Shown: positions 35,206 through 46,945 of the stretch, piece after piece
Position numbering within the stretch: the stretch's first letter is position 1
Layout: each line of letters starts with the position of its first letter
Source: Trematomus loennbergii
Lineage: Eukaryota > Chordata > Actinopteri > Perciformes > Nototheniidae
Direction of reading: 5' to 3'
DNA: 64,000 nt
Assembly (NCBI GenBank): GCA_012861695.1
Contig: JAAOOA010000086.1
Span: forward strand, 4,671,293-4,735,292
The notes under the pieces: generated by a model
Seen by the model: the letters and a program-made list of their open reading frames with translations, nothing else
Databases searched by the model: none
Told to the model about the DNA's origin: nothing
Program-made: the position numbers and the translations under genes

Positions 35206-35445
35206 AGGGGCCATATTTAGCTAATTTTCAAGTTTCATATTAGTATGTTGTGCCTCTACTGTGACGTGTATACAATGTGTTTGAGCGCTAGCCAATAGTA
35301 GCGTGAGTGTTACTAGTGATCTCACTATGTCACAGAAGTAAACAAAGTAGTCAAATGGAGGCGTTCAGGCAGAAAAAGGCTTTGCAGACCATTTTGAATA
35401 ACCTTAAGCTTATAAAACACTACAGGAAAGGGATAACACATAAAT
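35206..35445 (+). mobile_element. Diverged TTAA MITE related to 56.4 and 61.0 kb copies
   Basis: Starts TTAAAGGGGCCATATTTAG (TTAA at 35202) and shares TGTGCCTCTACTGTGAC with the 61-kb copy, and CACTACAGGAAAGGG near its right side. The right terminus is not recognisable. Confidence 0.5.
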
Positions 35446-36480
35446 GTATTCTCTCCAAATTTCACAATTTTCGATAAAGCACTCACTTGGGTCCCTAGCA
35501 ATACACGAGGCAAGTTTGAAGTAGATCAGATTAACAGTTCACAAGTTAGGCAAACAAGTACACACACACATACAGACAGAGATGTCTTGTTCAACAGTCA
35601 GGTTACAGACTGCAAAGCATCCCAAAAATATTAAATCAAGCTATAAAAGATGGAAAATATATAAATTATTCACATTTGAGAAGTTGGAATTTTTACTAAA
35701 TAAATAACGATTAAAAGATTTTCAAACCTGTTAATTTTCTGTCGTTCAGCTATTCAAATAATGGACTTCTCTCAGGCATTATGTTCTTTAATGTCACATA
35801 CTGCTGTAGAGGACAACTTGCTGTTCTGAGATCAGATTTTGTGATGTGCTGGCATCCGCTCTCTTTTAACAGCTGTTTGACTTTGTACTGTTCCTCCAGT
35901 GGTGCTGCAGCAGCATTAACCCAGTTACAGAGCGGGGTAGTTGGGTTTAGAGAAAAAAACGTGCTTCTTATGCAACCCCATCATCTGAGAGGGGCATCAT
36001 GATCCTTCCTCTGCAGCCATGAAGGGATGGAAAGAAGGAGCAGACGCAGAGATGTAAAGGAGACACTGGGGATTACACAGAAGTAAGAGCCTTCTCATTC
36101 ATTGACTGTGACTCCTCAGGCCAGACTGCATCCACTCCACCGAATAAAGCTTGGGGGCTTTTGTTTTCTGAGGATGTTGTGCTTTATGTAAGAGAAAGAC
36201 CGGCAATCAAGCCGAGTGACGTCAGTGCTGTTTGGCAGATGAGGGGTGACTTAACAGAAGACTGAGGGCAAACTGAAGAAAAAATAATCAGGAGACAGTC
36301 CCGATTAACGTTCCCATGATTACAGCATCAGTCTGTTTCATCAAATAACTTTTTGTAGAAGATCAGCGTACTATCCCACTGAGCAAAAGCCTCCGTTATA
36401 TTATATATGTATAAACAAGGGAGAAAGAAACACGCTTTATTGTATGCCTTAAACCCAACATTTCCAAATGTTTTGCCTGA
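35446..36480. other. Unassigned intergenic DNA
   Basis: No feature recognised. Confidence 0.5.
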
Positions 36481-36660
36481 AGTAAAAAAAAAAAATTAAA
36501 AAAAAAAATCATATTGAGATAAGATAGGATAGGCCTTTATTTATCCCTGTAGGGAAATTCACGTGTCTTGGTAGCAACAGAATAAGAAGAAACACAGATA
36601 TTACACATGAATATACAAGGTAATACAAATAAAAGTCAAATACAAATAAAAATAAAATAA
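36481..36660 (-). mobile_element. LINE 3' end, minus strand
   Basis: Poly-A is followed by (GATAA/GATAG)n and TTTATTTATCCCTGTAGGGA, the reverse of an L2-like LINE terminus ending in a pentanucleotide tail. No coding remnant. Confidence 0.55.
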
Positions 36661-37544
36661 TAATAAATATGTATTAACAGTAGTAATATAAATAACAAAT
36701 AACGGGAGTTAAGCAATGGTCCGGTGAATGTAAGGATATGTGAGCAGAACAGATATGGTAAATATATATAAATGTCAATACTAATAAAAAGGAAATAATA
36801 AAGAATACAAAATAAATAGAATAAATAAATACATAATTTTAATGGTTGGTTAATAAAAATGAAAAGAAGAGTTAAATTATAGCTGATTTTGTTTTTATTT
36901 CCAATTCTGATTATATAAAAGTTTTCTTACAAAAGTATACCTATTTTAACTATTATAAGAACTATTTTCTTACATAAGTATAACTATTGTAGGTGATATT
37001 TTTACATAATTCAATGACGAAATCTTGTGCTGTTCATAGCATCAGCAAGTTAAGTTTTGTTTTGTGCACATATGGTAAGGTCTTGGACAGAGCAGTTTCT
37101 CAGAGTTATAAGCTCCTCAGTGACAGTATCTGAATGTTCCAGAGCTCAGCAGCAACATTTCTTCACTGAGCCAGCGGCTTCTGCTGTCCGGCTCCAGTCA
37201 GCGGGGTTAATGGAAAACGCAGAGCTGAGTGTGCATCCCATCAAACTTAAAATGAGTTATTTATTAAAATGTGAACCGGAATGATGAGTCAAAAGATGTT
37301 GTCTAACCACTTGGAGGAAGGAAATAGTTCCCGATGCAGATTTTCCAGATTCACCATGCCTCACAGCCCTTATGACCCGCCAATGACTTCAAAAAGTAAT
37401 CAGCCGTTCTCTTTTTCCACAGCTGTTTGTTGTCACGTTACATCATTATTAATCTGTAGTTTACATATCTCTGGGTTACATGGGACGGCTGTGTCTCTGG
37501 GGGTAAATGGGTACTTTACCCCTAATAGTTCCCGTAGCATATTG
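36661..37544. other. Unassigned AT-rich DNA
   Basis: Low-complexity AATAAATA-type sequence to 36860, then ordinary intergenic DNA. Confidence 0.5.
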
Positions 37545-37546
37545 AA

Positions 37547-37570
37547 GTAAGTCGCTTTGGATAAAAGTAT
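37547..37570 (+). repeat. Short conserved SINE-type tail motif
   Basis: AAGTCGCTTTGGATAAAAG is a motif I recognise from many fish interspersed repeats. Only this short piece is evident. Confidence 0.4.
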
Positions 37571-37582
37571 GTTATGTGAGTG

Positions 37583-38628
37583 CCCCCTCTGGGTTACACA
37601 ACTTGTACTGATCCGTTTTATGTTACTTTATACCTTGGCTCAACTGGATTTCAGACTTTTTTTTAAAACAATTTTACACTTAGCCTTTTTACATTTAGAG
37701 GACTGATAAGAGTGTAAAGGGGAGGGAAGGGATTTGAACCCCGCTCAGCTGTGTTAGACATTGTTTTTGTTATACATCCATTTATTAGGAATCTAAAGTG
37801 ACTTTTCAAACTAAAGTTACAGTAGACAATCTCAATGTAATGGCTATAGAATAATGACATCTTCAGCGTATCGATTGATCTCGATAAGCCTCGCTTTGAC
37901 TATTTCTTCCTGCCACCGGGTACGATCTCCCTGGGAAATGAAGGGTCCATTCAAAGCAAAAAGCTGCAGAACTAATTAAATTCAGGCAGTGTTGCTAACT
38001 CTTTAATGAAAGATAGCAGTATCTCCAAAATCTGCCATATGACGTTATGCTCCTTTGTATATTGACAACATTCCCGCTCATGATTTGCATACTTGGAAAT
38101 AAATTACAGTTTAATATATTTTAATATAAATGTTTCCTTGTTTTCATATTAGTCTCTACATTTAGTAGTTAGTAATCCAATTAATTTAGCATCAACAGCG
38201 CCAACAAAATGCAATTAAAGATTTGACATAGTTAACATTTTCCATACCTACAACACCTTTTTAAATATTAAACCACCGGTGTTTCCCTGTTATTGTGTGA
38301 CCCCTTATTAAGAAGCTGTCACTTTAATGTATCTATGAGTTATTTTCAGTTCCAACAAAGAGCAAATATATAGATGGTTTAATATGGCTTCAAAAACGTT
38401 AACCCTTTTTCTAATATTTTACAAAAAAGCAACGTTTAGTGAAAAGGCCACACCAATACAACAAATGTGTTTAGTAGAACTATTTTATCTTCCTTACTTT
38501 CCATTAATAATCCCAAGACCCCTCCAATTTCTATTGTGACCCTTTGGAGGGGCTCGAACCTTAGGTTGGGAATGGACCAAACTGTTAAGGCTGGGTCAAG
38601 AGTTCAGGACATACAATGGCAGAGACCC
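37583..38628. other. Unassigned intergenic DNA
   Basis: A small inverted repeat (CCCCTCCAA with TTGGAGGGG) lies at 38519-38554; otherwise nothing recognised. Confidence 0.5.
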
Positions 38629-39016
38629 GGGTGTTTCTCAATATCAAGGAAGGATGCTCCGAGCCACTATTTCAAGGATGCTACGTCATCGAGTGCCACC
38701 GAAGGACTGTTCCAATGTCCAGGCTCCTTGAATTCTACCGAGGCCAGCGTCCTTCGTAGCGAGACATTTCGAGGCTGCACATGTGTATCCTCCGCGGTCT
38801 TAAAATCCCCACAATGCTTTGCGCACGGACCAATTTCCAAATCTTTGGCGGAAATCGCGCTCCATTTAAGGCGGGGCCTCGCATATGACGCACACCTGCA
38901 CACCTGTTAGCCTGTTCCACAATTCTTCGTTTTCCGAGGCTAGGAAGGATTCTTGCCTCACTTCTGAAGGAAGACATGTCCTAACAAGGAAGCGTCCTCG
39001 ACATTGAGAAACACCC
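38629..39016. mobile_element. 388-bp MITE with GGGTGTTTCTCAAT ends
   Basis: The termini GGGTGTTTCTCAAT and ATTGAGAAACACCC are perfect inverted copies, and similarity continues inward (ATCAAGGA against GTCGAGGA). The interior has repeated AAGGA/GAGGC words. No target duplication is clear; hAT-like by style. Confidence 0.82.
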
Positions 39017-39019
39017 CAG

Positions 39020-39360
39020 GTGGATGCAGTCTTTGAACAAAGTTTAATAAAGGAAAAAAGGAACAACTAAAATACAATCCACAAAATGAAGGTGGATCTA
39101 GTCAACGCTGGTGGCTGCGGCAGGACTCAGGCTGGCTCGAGCAAACACTGGGAAAAGCAGAGGAAAACACAAGGTTACTCTTCAACAAAAAACTCAGCAA
39201 GAGAAATTACACTTAAGCTAGGATAGGCTACAACGATCAGCTCTACCGAGTGAGACGGAATTATCTGGCACTGGAGTGTGAACATGACCAGGGTTTATGG
39301 AGGAGTTGATTAGGTGAGAACAGGTGCTCCTCATTGTGAACCAGCTATGCCTTCTAACGA
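39020..39360 (-). repeat. Common fish interspersed repeat, minus orientation
   Basis: Directly follows the MITE. It has an antisense polyadenylation signal (GTTTAATAAAGG region) and GATTAGGTGAGAACAGGTG, resembling the 54460-54790 segment. Confidence 0.45.
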
Positions 39361-39374
39361 ACACCACACTGCAC

Positions 39375-39487
<113 letters not shown>

Positions 39488-39819
39488 CTTGAAATTTGAA
39501 AACATTTTCAAAACACCCATTACTTCATATTTTTAAGCAATTTCCTTCAACTGTTTCTTTCCGCTTTTCACAAGGTCCTGTATTTTTTGTGAATGTATAA
39601 CCGGCCAACTTCTCCCTCTCGTCTTCTCCACGTTTTGGGAATTCAGCCATCCTCTGAAGCACTCTTGAAAAGAGAAAGGAAAAAGATTAACTTTTAGCTT
39701 TGTGTTATGATTACTTAAATATGTGCACTGTGAGATGAAAAAGAAAAATTGATCAAATTTAGTTTTGAACATTCACTGTGATTGGGTCTATTGTCCACGC
39801 AATACACCGTATTTAATTT

Positions 39820-40037
39820 TTTTCTAAATTTACATTATTTAATTTCATATTCTGTTCTTGTAAATATCATATTCTATTATATTACATGTATATACACTTT
39901 TGCACTACTTTATTTTGTATTTTTGTATTTTATTATATATGTTGCATTGTTGGAGGAGCTCAGGTCAGAAGAATTGCATTGACATTTCTACACTGTAGCT
40001 GCTGAGCATATGATGATTAAACCTTTGAATTTTGAAT
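39820..40037 (+). mobile_element. L2-like LINE 3' untranslated end
   Basis: GTTGGAGGAGCTCAGGTCAG, CTACACTGTAGCTG and a final TTGAATTTTGAATC closely follow the 3' end seen after the LINE at 47.8-47.97 kb. The coding part is absent. Confidence 0.65.
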
Positions 40038-40724
40038 CCAACACTTTTTTCAGTGGAAAATCCTAAATTGTAGGATAGTTTGGCCATAATAATGCTTTAT
40101 GATTACATTTCTAGTGAGAAGTGTATATTTTACTTTCAGAATCTACCTCCAGTGGATGTGTAGGATCTACAGTATGATAGATATATTACTTTACACCCGG
40201 AAGTATGTATTGTCATTCTTATTGTCGATAAATTGAGGGATATACGCTATATTTTATTAACACCAGTATGTACTTTATACATCCACCTCGAGTGTTTGTC
40301 TCTGCTCCGGAAATAATTTAATTTAAAGTTCAACCGCATATTATATAAACTATATCAGTGCCACACCTGCGTAACACATGGTGCCTCTTGTCTGAACAAT
40401 CTATTCTTGTCGACTTGCAGCCTAAATACAAAGATAACTCCACTCTCCTACCACTGCTTACCTCTAATGAGTCTTGGCAGGACTAGTGTCCGAGTCATGG
40501 GGTCCAGAACTGACTGAAGACATGTGGAACAGAGGACAGGCATGGTTCCATGTACAGGAACTGGAACTTTGAACAGGTGTTTTCATCTTTTCTGCCTGAA
40601 GATTCACAAGTTCTTGATCAGGTGTTTGATGTGGGCTGGCATGATCCTTTCTGCAGCGATGAATAAAGAAAACAAAGAAAACATTTGTAATAATAGTAAT
40701 GATGGTAACAACAATAATATTAGT
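40038..40724. other. Unassigned intergenic DNA
   Basis: No feature recognised. Confidence 0.5.
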
Positions 40725-40800
40725 ATATAACTATTTATATAGCACTTACACAATTGCAAAGTGATTCTCCCAACAAAAATAAAGAACAAAACAATATCAA
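40725..40800 (-). mobile_element. Short LINE 3' end remnant
   Basis: TATTTATATAGCACTTACAC and the following AAAGTGATTCTC resemble the terminus at 25590. Fragment only. Confidence 0.4.
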
Positions 40801-41029
40801 CAAAAAAAAAAAAATGATTATAGGAATGTTAAGAGACAAAGAAATGATAAACATTCTGAGAGGCCGACTACAAAAGGTAGACTCAATGGCTCTTGATGAC
40901 ATCAATGAGCAGTCCCAATAGATGCTGTTGTATAAAAAGAAATAGAATAGGTCCAGATTTCCTCTATTTTGTGTTGGATGATTTGTTTTATTGATTGCTG
41001 ATGGATGTATATATATATATATATAGGGG

Positions 41030-41149
41030 GTTTATTCAACAGCAGTAGGGTTGTGTTTTCTGACACTTGGTGAGTTCCCTGGAACACCGGGGACACATAT
41101 TCATGTATAAAAGATGTATAAAAGTGCATTTTGCATGATAGGTCCCCTT
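41030..41149 (-). mobile_element. TTAA MITE end, opposite orientation to the 52-kb copy
   Basis: It reads CCGGGGACACATATTCATG, then AAAAGTGCATTTTGCATGAT and GGTCCCC before TTAA at 41150-41153. The same terminus in reverse orientation starts the element at 52014. The left part is missing or truncated next to a short TA run at about 41007-41026. Confidence 0.65.
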
Positions 41150-41153
41150 TAAG

Positions 41154-41640
41154 TAAAAGACCAAATCATGTCAAGCTTTAACCTGAGCCTGTTTTTTCAG
41201 TCTTTACAATGCACTGTTGGAAAATACCTTCCAAAGGCTACATTCAAACTCAATACCATAAATAACTGGGTACCAAAGTGCTTTACCTGATAGAACACGT
41301 TCCACACGGAGCAGCAACCGTTCGGCTGGGCCTTTTGCTGCATATCATCTCCTCCCTCTCCACTGTTTCTGAAATTCCCCAAAAAATCATATTAAAAAAG
41401 TTAAAAACAATAACTTGCTTTTGGCATTGAAATGGATTAGAATCTCACAATTTTCCTGGATGTCAGGAAGGCCAGGAAGCCGTTCCCTTCAAGTCCGCAA
41501 CCAGTCATAGGGGTTCAAATGCAAAGCCTGAACGATGACAAGAGTGGGAGACTTACATTTTACAATTATATTTTAATTAATACCAGAGCAGTGTGTACAT
41601 AGGCCCTGTACGACATGCAAAGAACAGATCAAAACATACC
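41154..41640. repeat. Duplicated segment, copy 1
   Basis: This sequence from GTAAAAGACCAAATCATGTC through to AGAACAGATCAAA recurs at 52764-53256, with small deletions and substitutions. Both copies lie directly beside a TTAA MITE end. They may be a segmental duplication or a repeat family not otherwise recognised. Confidence 0.85.
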
Positions 41641-41734
41641 GCTTTGTTTCAACCACTGCCGTCTCGCCGTTACCCCGTGTCCCGCCCTCTCTGTCTGTCT
41701 GTGTCTGTTTCAGTTTCGCCAGCAAGACTGCTGG

Positions 41735-42180
41735 TAGACCAGCATAAATACCAGCTTCACCAGCATCCAGCTTAACTACCAGCTTCACCAGCATAGACCA
41801 GCTTAACTACCAGCTTCACCAGCATAGACCAGCTTAACTACCAGCTAAAACCAGCATAGACCAGCTTAACTACCAGCTAAAACCAGCATAGACCAGCTTA
41901 ACTACCAGCTAAAACCAGCATAGACCAGTTTAACTACCAGCTAAAACCAGCATAGACCAGCTTAACTACCAGCTAAAACCAGCATAGACCAGCTTAACTA
42001 CCAGCTAAAACCAGCATAGACCAGCATGACATCCATGCTGGTCTATGCTGGTTTAGCTGACCAGGCTGGTCTTGAACCAGCAATACCAGCCTGGCCAGCT
42101 TGTCCAGCCTAACACCAGCTAAAACCAGCTAAAACCAGCAACCATCTTAAGCTGGTCTATGCTGGTTTTTTCAGCAGGGG
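41735..42180. mobile_element. Minisatellite-filled element ending in CCAGCATAGACCAGC repeats
   Basis: About seven units of 32 bases (CCAGCATAGACCAGCTTAAC plus ACCAGCTAAAA) run between about 41780 and 42010. The right end (GCTGGTTTTTTCAGCAGGGG) is the usual terminus of this fish repeat; the matching left terminus is missing. It includes a hairpin at 42011-42051. Confidence 0.8.
42011..42051. repeat. Perfect 18-bp inverted repeat, 5-base loop
   Basis: CCAGCATAGACCAGCATG and CATGCTGGTCTATGCTGG are separated by ACATC. It marks the point where the repeat units switch orientation. Confidence 0.95.
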
Positions 42181-43860
42181 TAACACTCAGTTTTGTTAAC
42201 ACACCTGCTCACTGAATGTTAGTTTAACTCTTAAATGTCAGATATAAAATACGGAGCTTCACGTAGTACTGTGTGCACATTGTGTAAAAGGATTTAAGCA
42301 GGTGGATGATATCAGGTTAAATGCTGATCAAACAGCTTTTGTCAGCTACAAAAAAAGGGCGGGCAGTCAGGACTTTGATATTCAGGTTTTTCAGAGAAAC
42401 ATGAGACAACTTAAAGCACAAAGAGAACAAAACTGCAGGTACCGTGGTGATCAAAAACACAATGATTAACCCAATATGACCTGTGTTTGTAGCATGGAGC
42501 CGGTTTCATCCCTTAGGAGCAAACATGCAGCCTTTGGTTCCCCAACATGCAATAAATCAGATTAACATGAACAATTCATCCGGAAAGACAGTTTGGGCTC
42601 TAAAACTCTTGATCTTCTCACAAAGTAGGAAATCCCTCTGCTAAAACAAAGACAGAAATGGATTCTCTTCTTGATCCATTGAAACCGGCCCACTAATTGT
42701 GTCAGAATTCTGACATTGAATTCTGACATTGAACATTTAATGGTTTGTTAAAAAAAAGTTCCTTCAATATCATTGTTGTTTTTTTTGGGTTATATCTTTG
42801 TTATGTTCATGCATATCTATTATCAGTTTTGTTTGTCTGCAAATGTTTTTTGTAGGCTTTTTGAGTAATGTAATGTTTTTATTTTTCTACATTTGATCCT
42901 AATTTTATGTTAAAGATATTTATGTTGGGACCACAATTGTTCTGTTTTTAACATGTTATTATCATGTCATCACTAAATAAATAAAAGGAGATAAAATAGT
43001 ATTTCTAGTAACTTATTTTTGTAGCAGAATGTGTCTTATAAAAGTTATTGCCTAAAAAGTTTGCCATTTAAATAAAGCACCTCAATTGTGCAAATAGGCA
43101 TTTAGTTTTCTAACTTTTGCACTTTCATATACACAATTCTGTAAAGGGATTTCATATTTGTTTTTGTATTTTATGATGATTTAAGTACCTTATGTTAAAG
43201 TTTGCTTATTAGGGACAATAAGGTTCAAGTTGAAATATTAGATACTCTCATTATTCAGAGAGGTGAAAGCAGAGTTTTGTACAAGACAAAAGTGTAAAGT
43301 AGGTCAGTGTTACATGATCAGCAGATACCTGAACCACACCCATGCTGTATGTTTTAATATTCAAATGGTTCCTGTCAGTCAACTCCCTTCACGTTCCTGT
43401 TGCTGAGAATCCAGAGTGAGTCATGTTCCATTTTCTCCTGCAGATGCTTTGCATACCGCAGTGCATGGTTTGTTTGTTCATCCTACATCAAGCACTCTGA
43501 CTTTTTACGACATCATTTCCCTGGAAAACCACGATAACTTAGAACCCACAGAACATTCCAGAAAGAGCTCCATTCCCCCTTCTGAACCTGTGATGTGCAT
43601 TTTAAACGAGCGGTATGTATTTTATGTCGATGTATTACCCAGGAGGCCCTTACATCCTGTCACAGGACTGAAATGATGACAGATTACAAACAAAAGGCCC
43701 TTTCTGCAGCCTTGTTAGCAGCAAGAATGTGAAACTCCTCCGTCATCCCGACCCTGGATCAGTAATGTGACTGCACATGCACGCCGCATGAGACCAGCCG
43801 TGTGGTTTCACGTGTGCTCAGGAGACACACTGAGAGAGAGTGTGTGTTTACGTGGGAAGG
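42181..43860. other. Unassigned intergenic DNA
   Basis: Mostly AT-rich. A short direct duplication (GAATTCTGACATTGA) lies at 42706-42734. Confidence 0.5.
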
Positions 43861-43863
43861 AAC

Positions 43864-43881
43864 GGGGGGGGGGGGGGGGGG
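43864..43881. repeat. Poly-G run
   Basis: About 18 consecutive G residues. Confidence 0.9.
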
Positions 43882-44361
43882 TCCATTGATCCAGGCCGGT
43901 GTCACATCGGGCCGCTGAGCAGTTTTCCCCTTGTTAATAATGAAGGAGTTCTTTACTTGTGGTCCGAAGAGATTGTTGTCACACTGTCAGTTTCTATTTA
44001 CACACAGCCTAAGTCTTATTGATGAGGATAAAATAAGATAATCCTTTGTTGCTCCCACAGCAGGGACACTTGCAGCTCAGGGGATAGTGCAAAAACATAC
44101 ACACTGTTTTATTAACATTATTACACAGAGGAAATATAATGTTAGAAAGAAACTTGTTCAAGCCGTTACAAGGAGAGCCTATGCAGCAGTATGCAGTACA
44201 GTACATAGATGATTAATATATCGGCCTATTTACTTTGTGTCGCCATAGAATGGTAAAGAAATTGGTGCTAAACCAAGGTATGATTTTACATTTTGGCACT
44301 TCGATTCACTTGTCTCGAAGTCAACGTTCTTTTGGTTAGATGCTTAAGATAAGGTGGTTAA

Positions 44362-44445
44362 AGGTAGGGTATGTAAGTTTGAGAAACCGGCTCAAGATCG
44401 CTAGAATATGAAAATACACGACCGGAGAAAATCTGCCACTTCCTT
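44362..44445. mobile_element. Single end of the 1930-2310 MITE family
   Basis: TTAA at 44358 is followed by about 84 bases matching the reverse complement of the right end at 2310, including TTTGAGAAACCGGCTC and GGAGAAAATCTGCCACTTCC. The match stops abruptly at 44445. Confidence 0.82.
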
Positions 44446-44590
44446 CGCCAGAGATGATGCGAAAAGCCTCCACAACATCAGCCAAAGCACTGGACGCATC
44501 GCGGTGTTACTGCTCATCGCTAAAGCCAAAAAGCCGTACACGATCGCTGAGGACCTAAAACTCCTAAATAGTGTCATTGCAGTGTTATTA
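44446..44590 (+). pseudogene. hAT transposase fragment (ZBED/SCAND3-like)
   Basis: The frame from 44408 reads LIAKAKKPYTIAEDLKLL around 44513-44566. The AKAKKPYTIAEDL motif is characteristic of the N-terminal part of hAT transposases and their domesticated relatives (ZBED5, SCAND3-type). The preceding residues (SLHNISQSTGRIAVLL) are a diverged lead-in. The expected LP(A/C) continuation is lost and the frame runs into AT-rich DNA. It is a short relic, joined directly to a MITE end that has TTAA, and not hAT-like, flanks. Confidence 0.65.
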
Positions 44591-45001
44591 CATAGTTTGT
44601 TTGTAATTGCAAAAACAATTCAGTTACAAAGTGCTTTTTTTTTTAACCCTTTCATGCATTGTGGTCACTACATTAGAGAATGCTAATTTAATGCTGTTTC
44701 TTGTATATGCATGGGGTTTCAGATGGTATAGTTGCACATCAGGCACCACAGTGGATCATATTATAATATTTGTGTATTTTATTTGATAGTTTTTGCATAA
44801 TATATAATTTTGTTTATTGGTTTGTTAAACATACTTAAAAATCTGTTTTAAAATTGGTTCTCATGCATAAAGATTAAAAATATCCTTAGTTTGTTGTAAT
44901 TCCTTAAGAGGTTAAACAGTTATAGGCCATGGATGCTCACTTACATAGACATAAAACAAAGGCAAACAGTAAATCCTGTAGGGAAAGATCACACATTGTT
45001 A

Positions 45002-45124
<123 letters not shown>

Positions 45125-45335
45125 CATGTATATATCACTTCAGGGGACATTACATTGACTTACATGCATTTCCTGGAGACTTATCATAACCTTAACCATA
45201 ACCAACACATGCCTAACCCTAACCCTAACCAAGTCTTCACCCTAAAATTAATTATTCATGTCCCCATAAGGGAGGCAAGTGACTGTGTAAACAGATTGAG
45301 GTCCCCACAAGGATAGTAATGCTAGGCCACACACA
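45125..45335. repeat. Conserved repeat between CA arrays, with CCTAAC run
   Basis: The segment (AGGGGACATTACATTGACTT, three CCTAAC units at 45211-45230, AGGTCCCCACAAGGATAGT) is a common fish repeat lying between CA arrays. The CCTAAC units are part of it, not telomeric. Confidence 0.65.
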
Positions 45336-45348
45336 CACACACCACACA

Positions 45349-45387
<39 letters not shown>

Positions 45388-45408
45388 ACACCACACACAC
45401 ACACACAG
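45329..45408. repeat. Interrupted CA microsatellite
   Basis: CA with several CCA interruptions. Confidence 0.95.
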
Positions 45409-45409
45409 A

Positions 45410-46940
45410 TTATGTAAATGTTCCAGTCATGTCCTTGGGGAGACATGCAGTGATTGATTGGGCATCAGCACTTGATGCTGCAGGCCTGCACCTGCTCCCT
45501 GCTCCTTCTCTCTGACATCATCATGGTGGACAGGCTCATTAATATTAAACTCCGGCTGCAGGCCGCTGTAATCCTCCTGCTCTGAACTTCAGTGATGTCA
45601 TCTAATGCCCAGTGGACATGAAACTGTGACATCTGGATTAAAAGGCTCTGCACACTGATGCAGCACTTCTTTGTTTGACTTTCATCTCAAGCTGAACATT
45701 TCAAGGGCTAACATCTACTTTGTGGCAGCTTTGTCTTATCGTTGCACTTCCTGTTGGCTGGGAGTGTGGGTACATCCATCAAATTAAAGGCTGAAGAAGA
45801 AGAAGAGTGCATAACAATCAGAAGTGTTATGTAAAACACATGAAAGCCTGCAGCGCAGAGTCAACTGGGAAAATGTATCCCTCTTTTGCAGTACTGATAT
45901 GCATCATCATACATGTTATTTGTATTGAATATGTAATGATTTCAAGAATATCAGAGCTGCAACGATAAGTAGAAGATAGATTTGCTTCATTTTATAATTG
46001 ATTAAATAGTTGGTCGCTTTCCTGCCAAATATGTTTTGTGATTCCAGCTTTTTAAATGTGAAGATTTCTTTGTCATGACAGTAAATTAAGTATTTGTTGG
46101 TTAAAAGGGTAAATAAAAGAAAAAAGCTATTTGAATACATCTGGTTGATTTGTGAAAAAAACTATTTTCTGATATTTTAGCTAGTTTTAGCCGAGTCATT
46201 AAGACTTATCAATGAATTTCCAAATTATTTATTATTTTAAGCAATTGTTTGAACTTTATTTGACCAACAATTGGGAAAATTGCACATCATAAACTCAATA
46301 TAACGTTGTTAAGAATTTCTTTTGTTCATGTATAGTCCATAAACTAAAATATTTTAAACTAACAGACAAGTAACTTTAAATTCTCTCTATTAATGCTAAA
46401 TCATTAGCGATTAGTAGTAAATGATTACACATTTGAATTCCTTTACTCTCTCCTTTATCTGATGCAGGGAGTTCTGTCAGTGTGTGGCTCTTATCTTTCC
46501 AATAAGAATTGCTTCAGGAGCTTTTTTGAAACATAAAGTGTCTCTGCTGAGTTTAGCAGAGCTCAGGATTGCAGTTTGATGAAGATGAAGAACAGGTTCC
46601 TATATAAATACAGAGCAAACTAAAGACTGACGTGTGTATTTACTAAGCGCAGACTTAAGACTGAACAGACAGGAAGAGATCTGAGTCACCTGTACCGAAT
46701 AACTTCAACAGGTGGTTTCGGATTCCACACCTGGTTACACACATCCCTATACACACAAACTCTCACTGTCACATTCCTGACACATACCAGAATACTTACT
46801 TCAACACATACCTCACATACAAAACAATGGTGTTATTACTCAATTCAGTGTTTTCCAAGGACTTCCAAAAACACACCTACAGACAATTATTTAAAGTAAA
46901 CTGATGAAGTCTCTTGGATAAGCGACAAATATGTTCAAGG
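45410..46940. other. Unassigned intergenic DNA
   Basis: No gene or element recognised; very AT-rich from 45890 to 46440. Confidence 0.5.
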
Positions 46941-46945
46941 CCTAA

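Noticed and set aside
38467..38910. 147-codon frame at 38.5 kb
   Set aside because: It crosses the left border of a MITE at 38629, so the frame cannot be one old gene.
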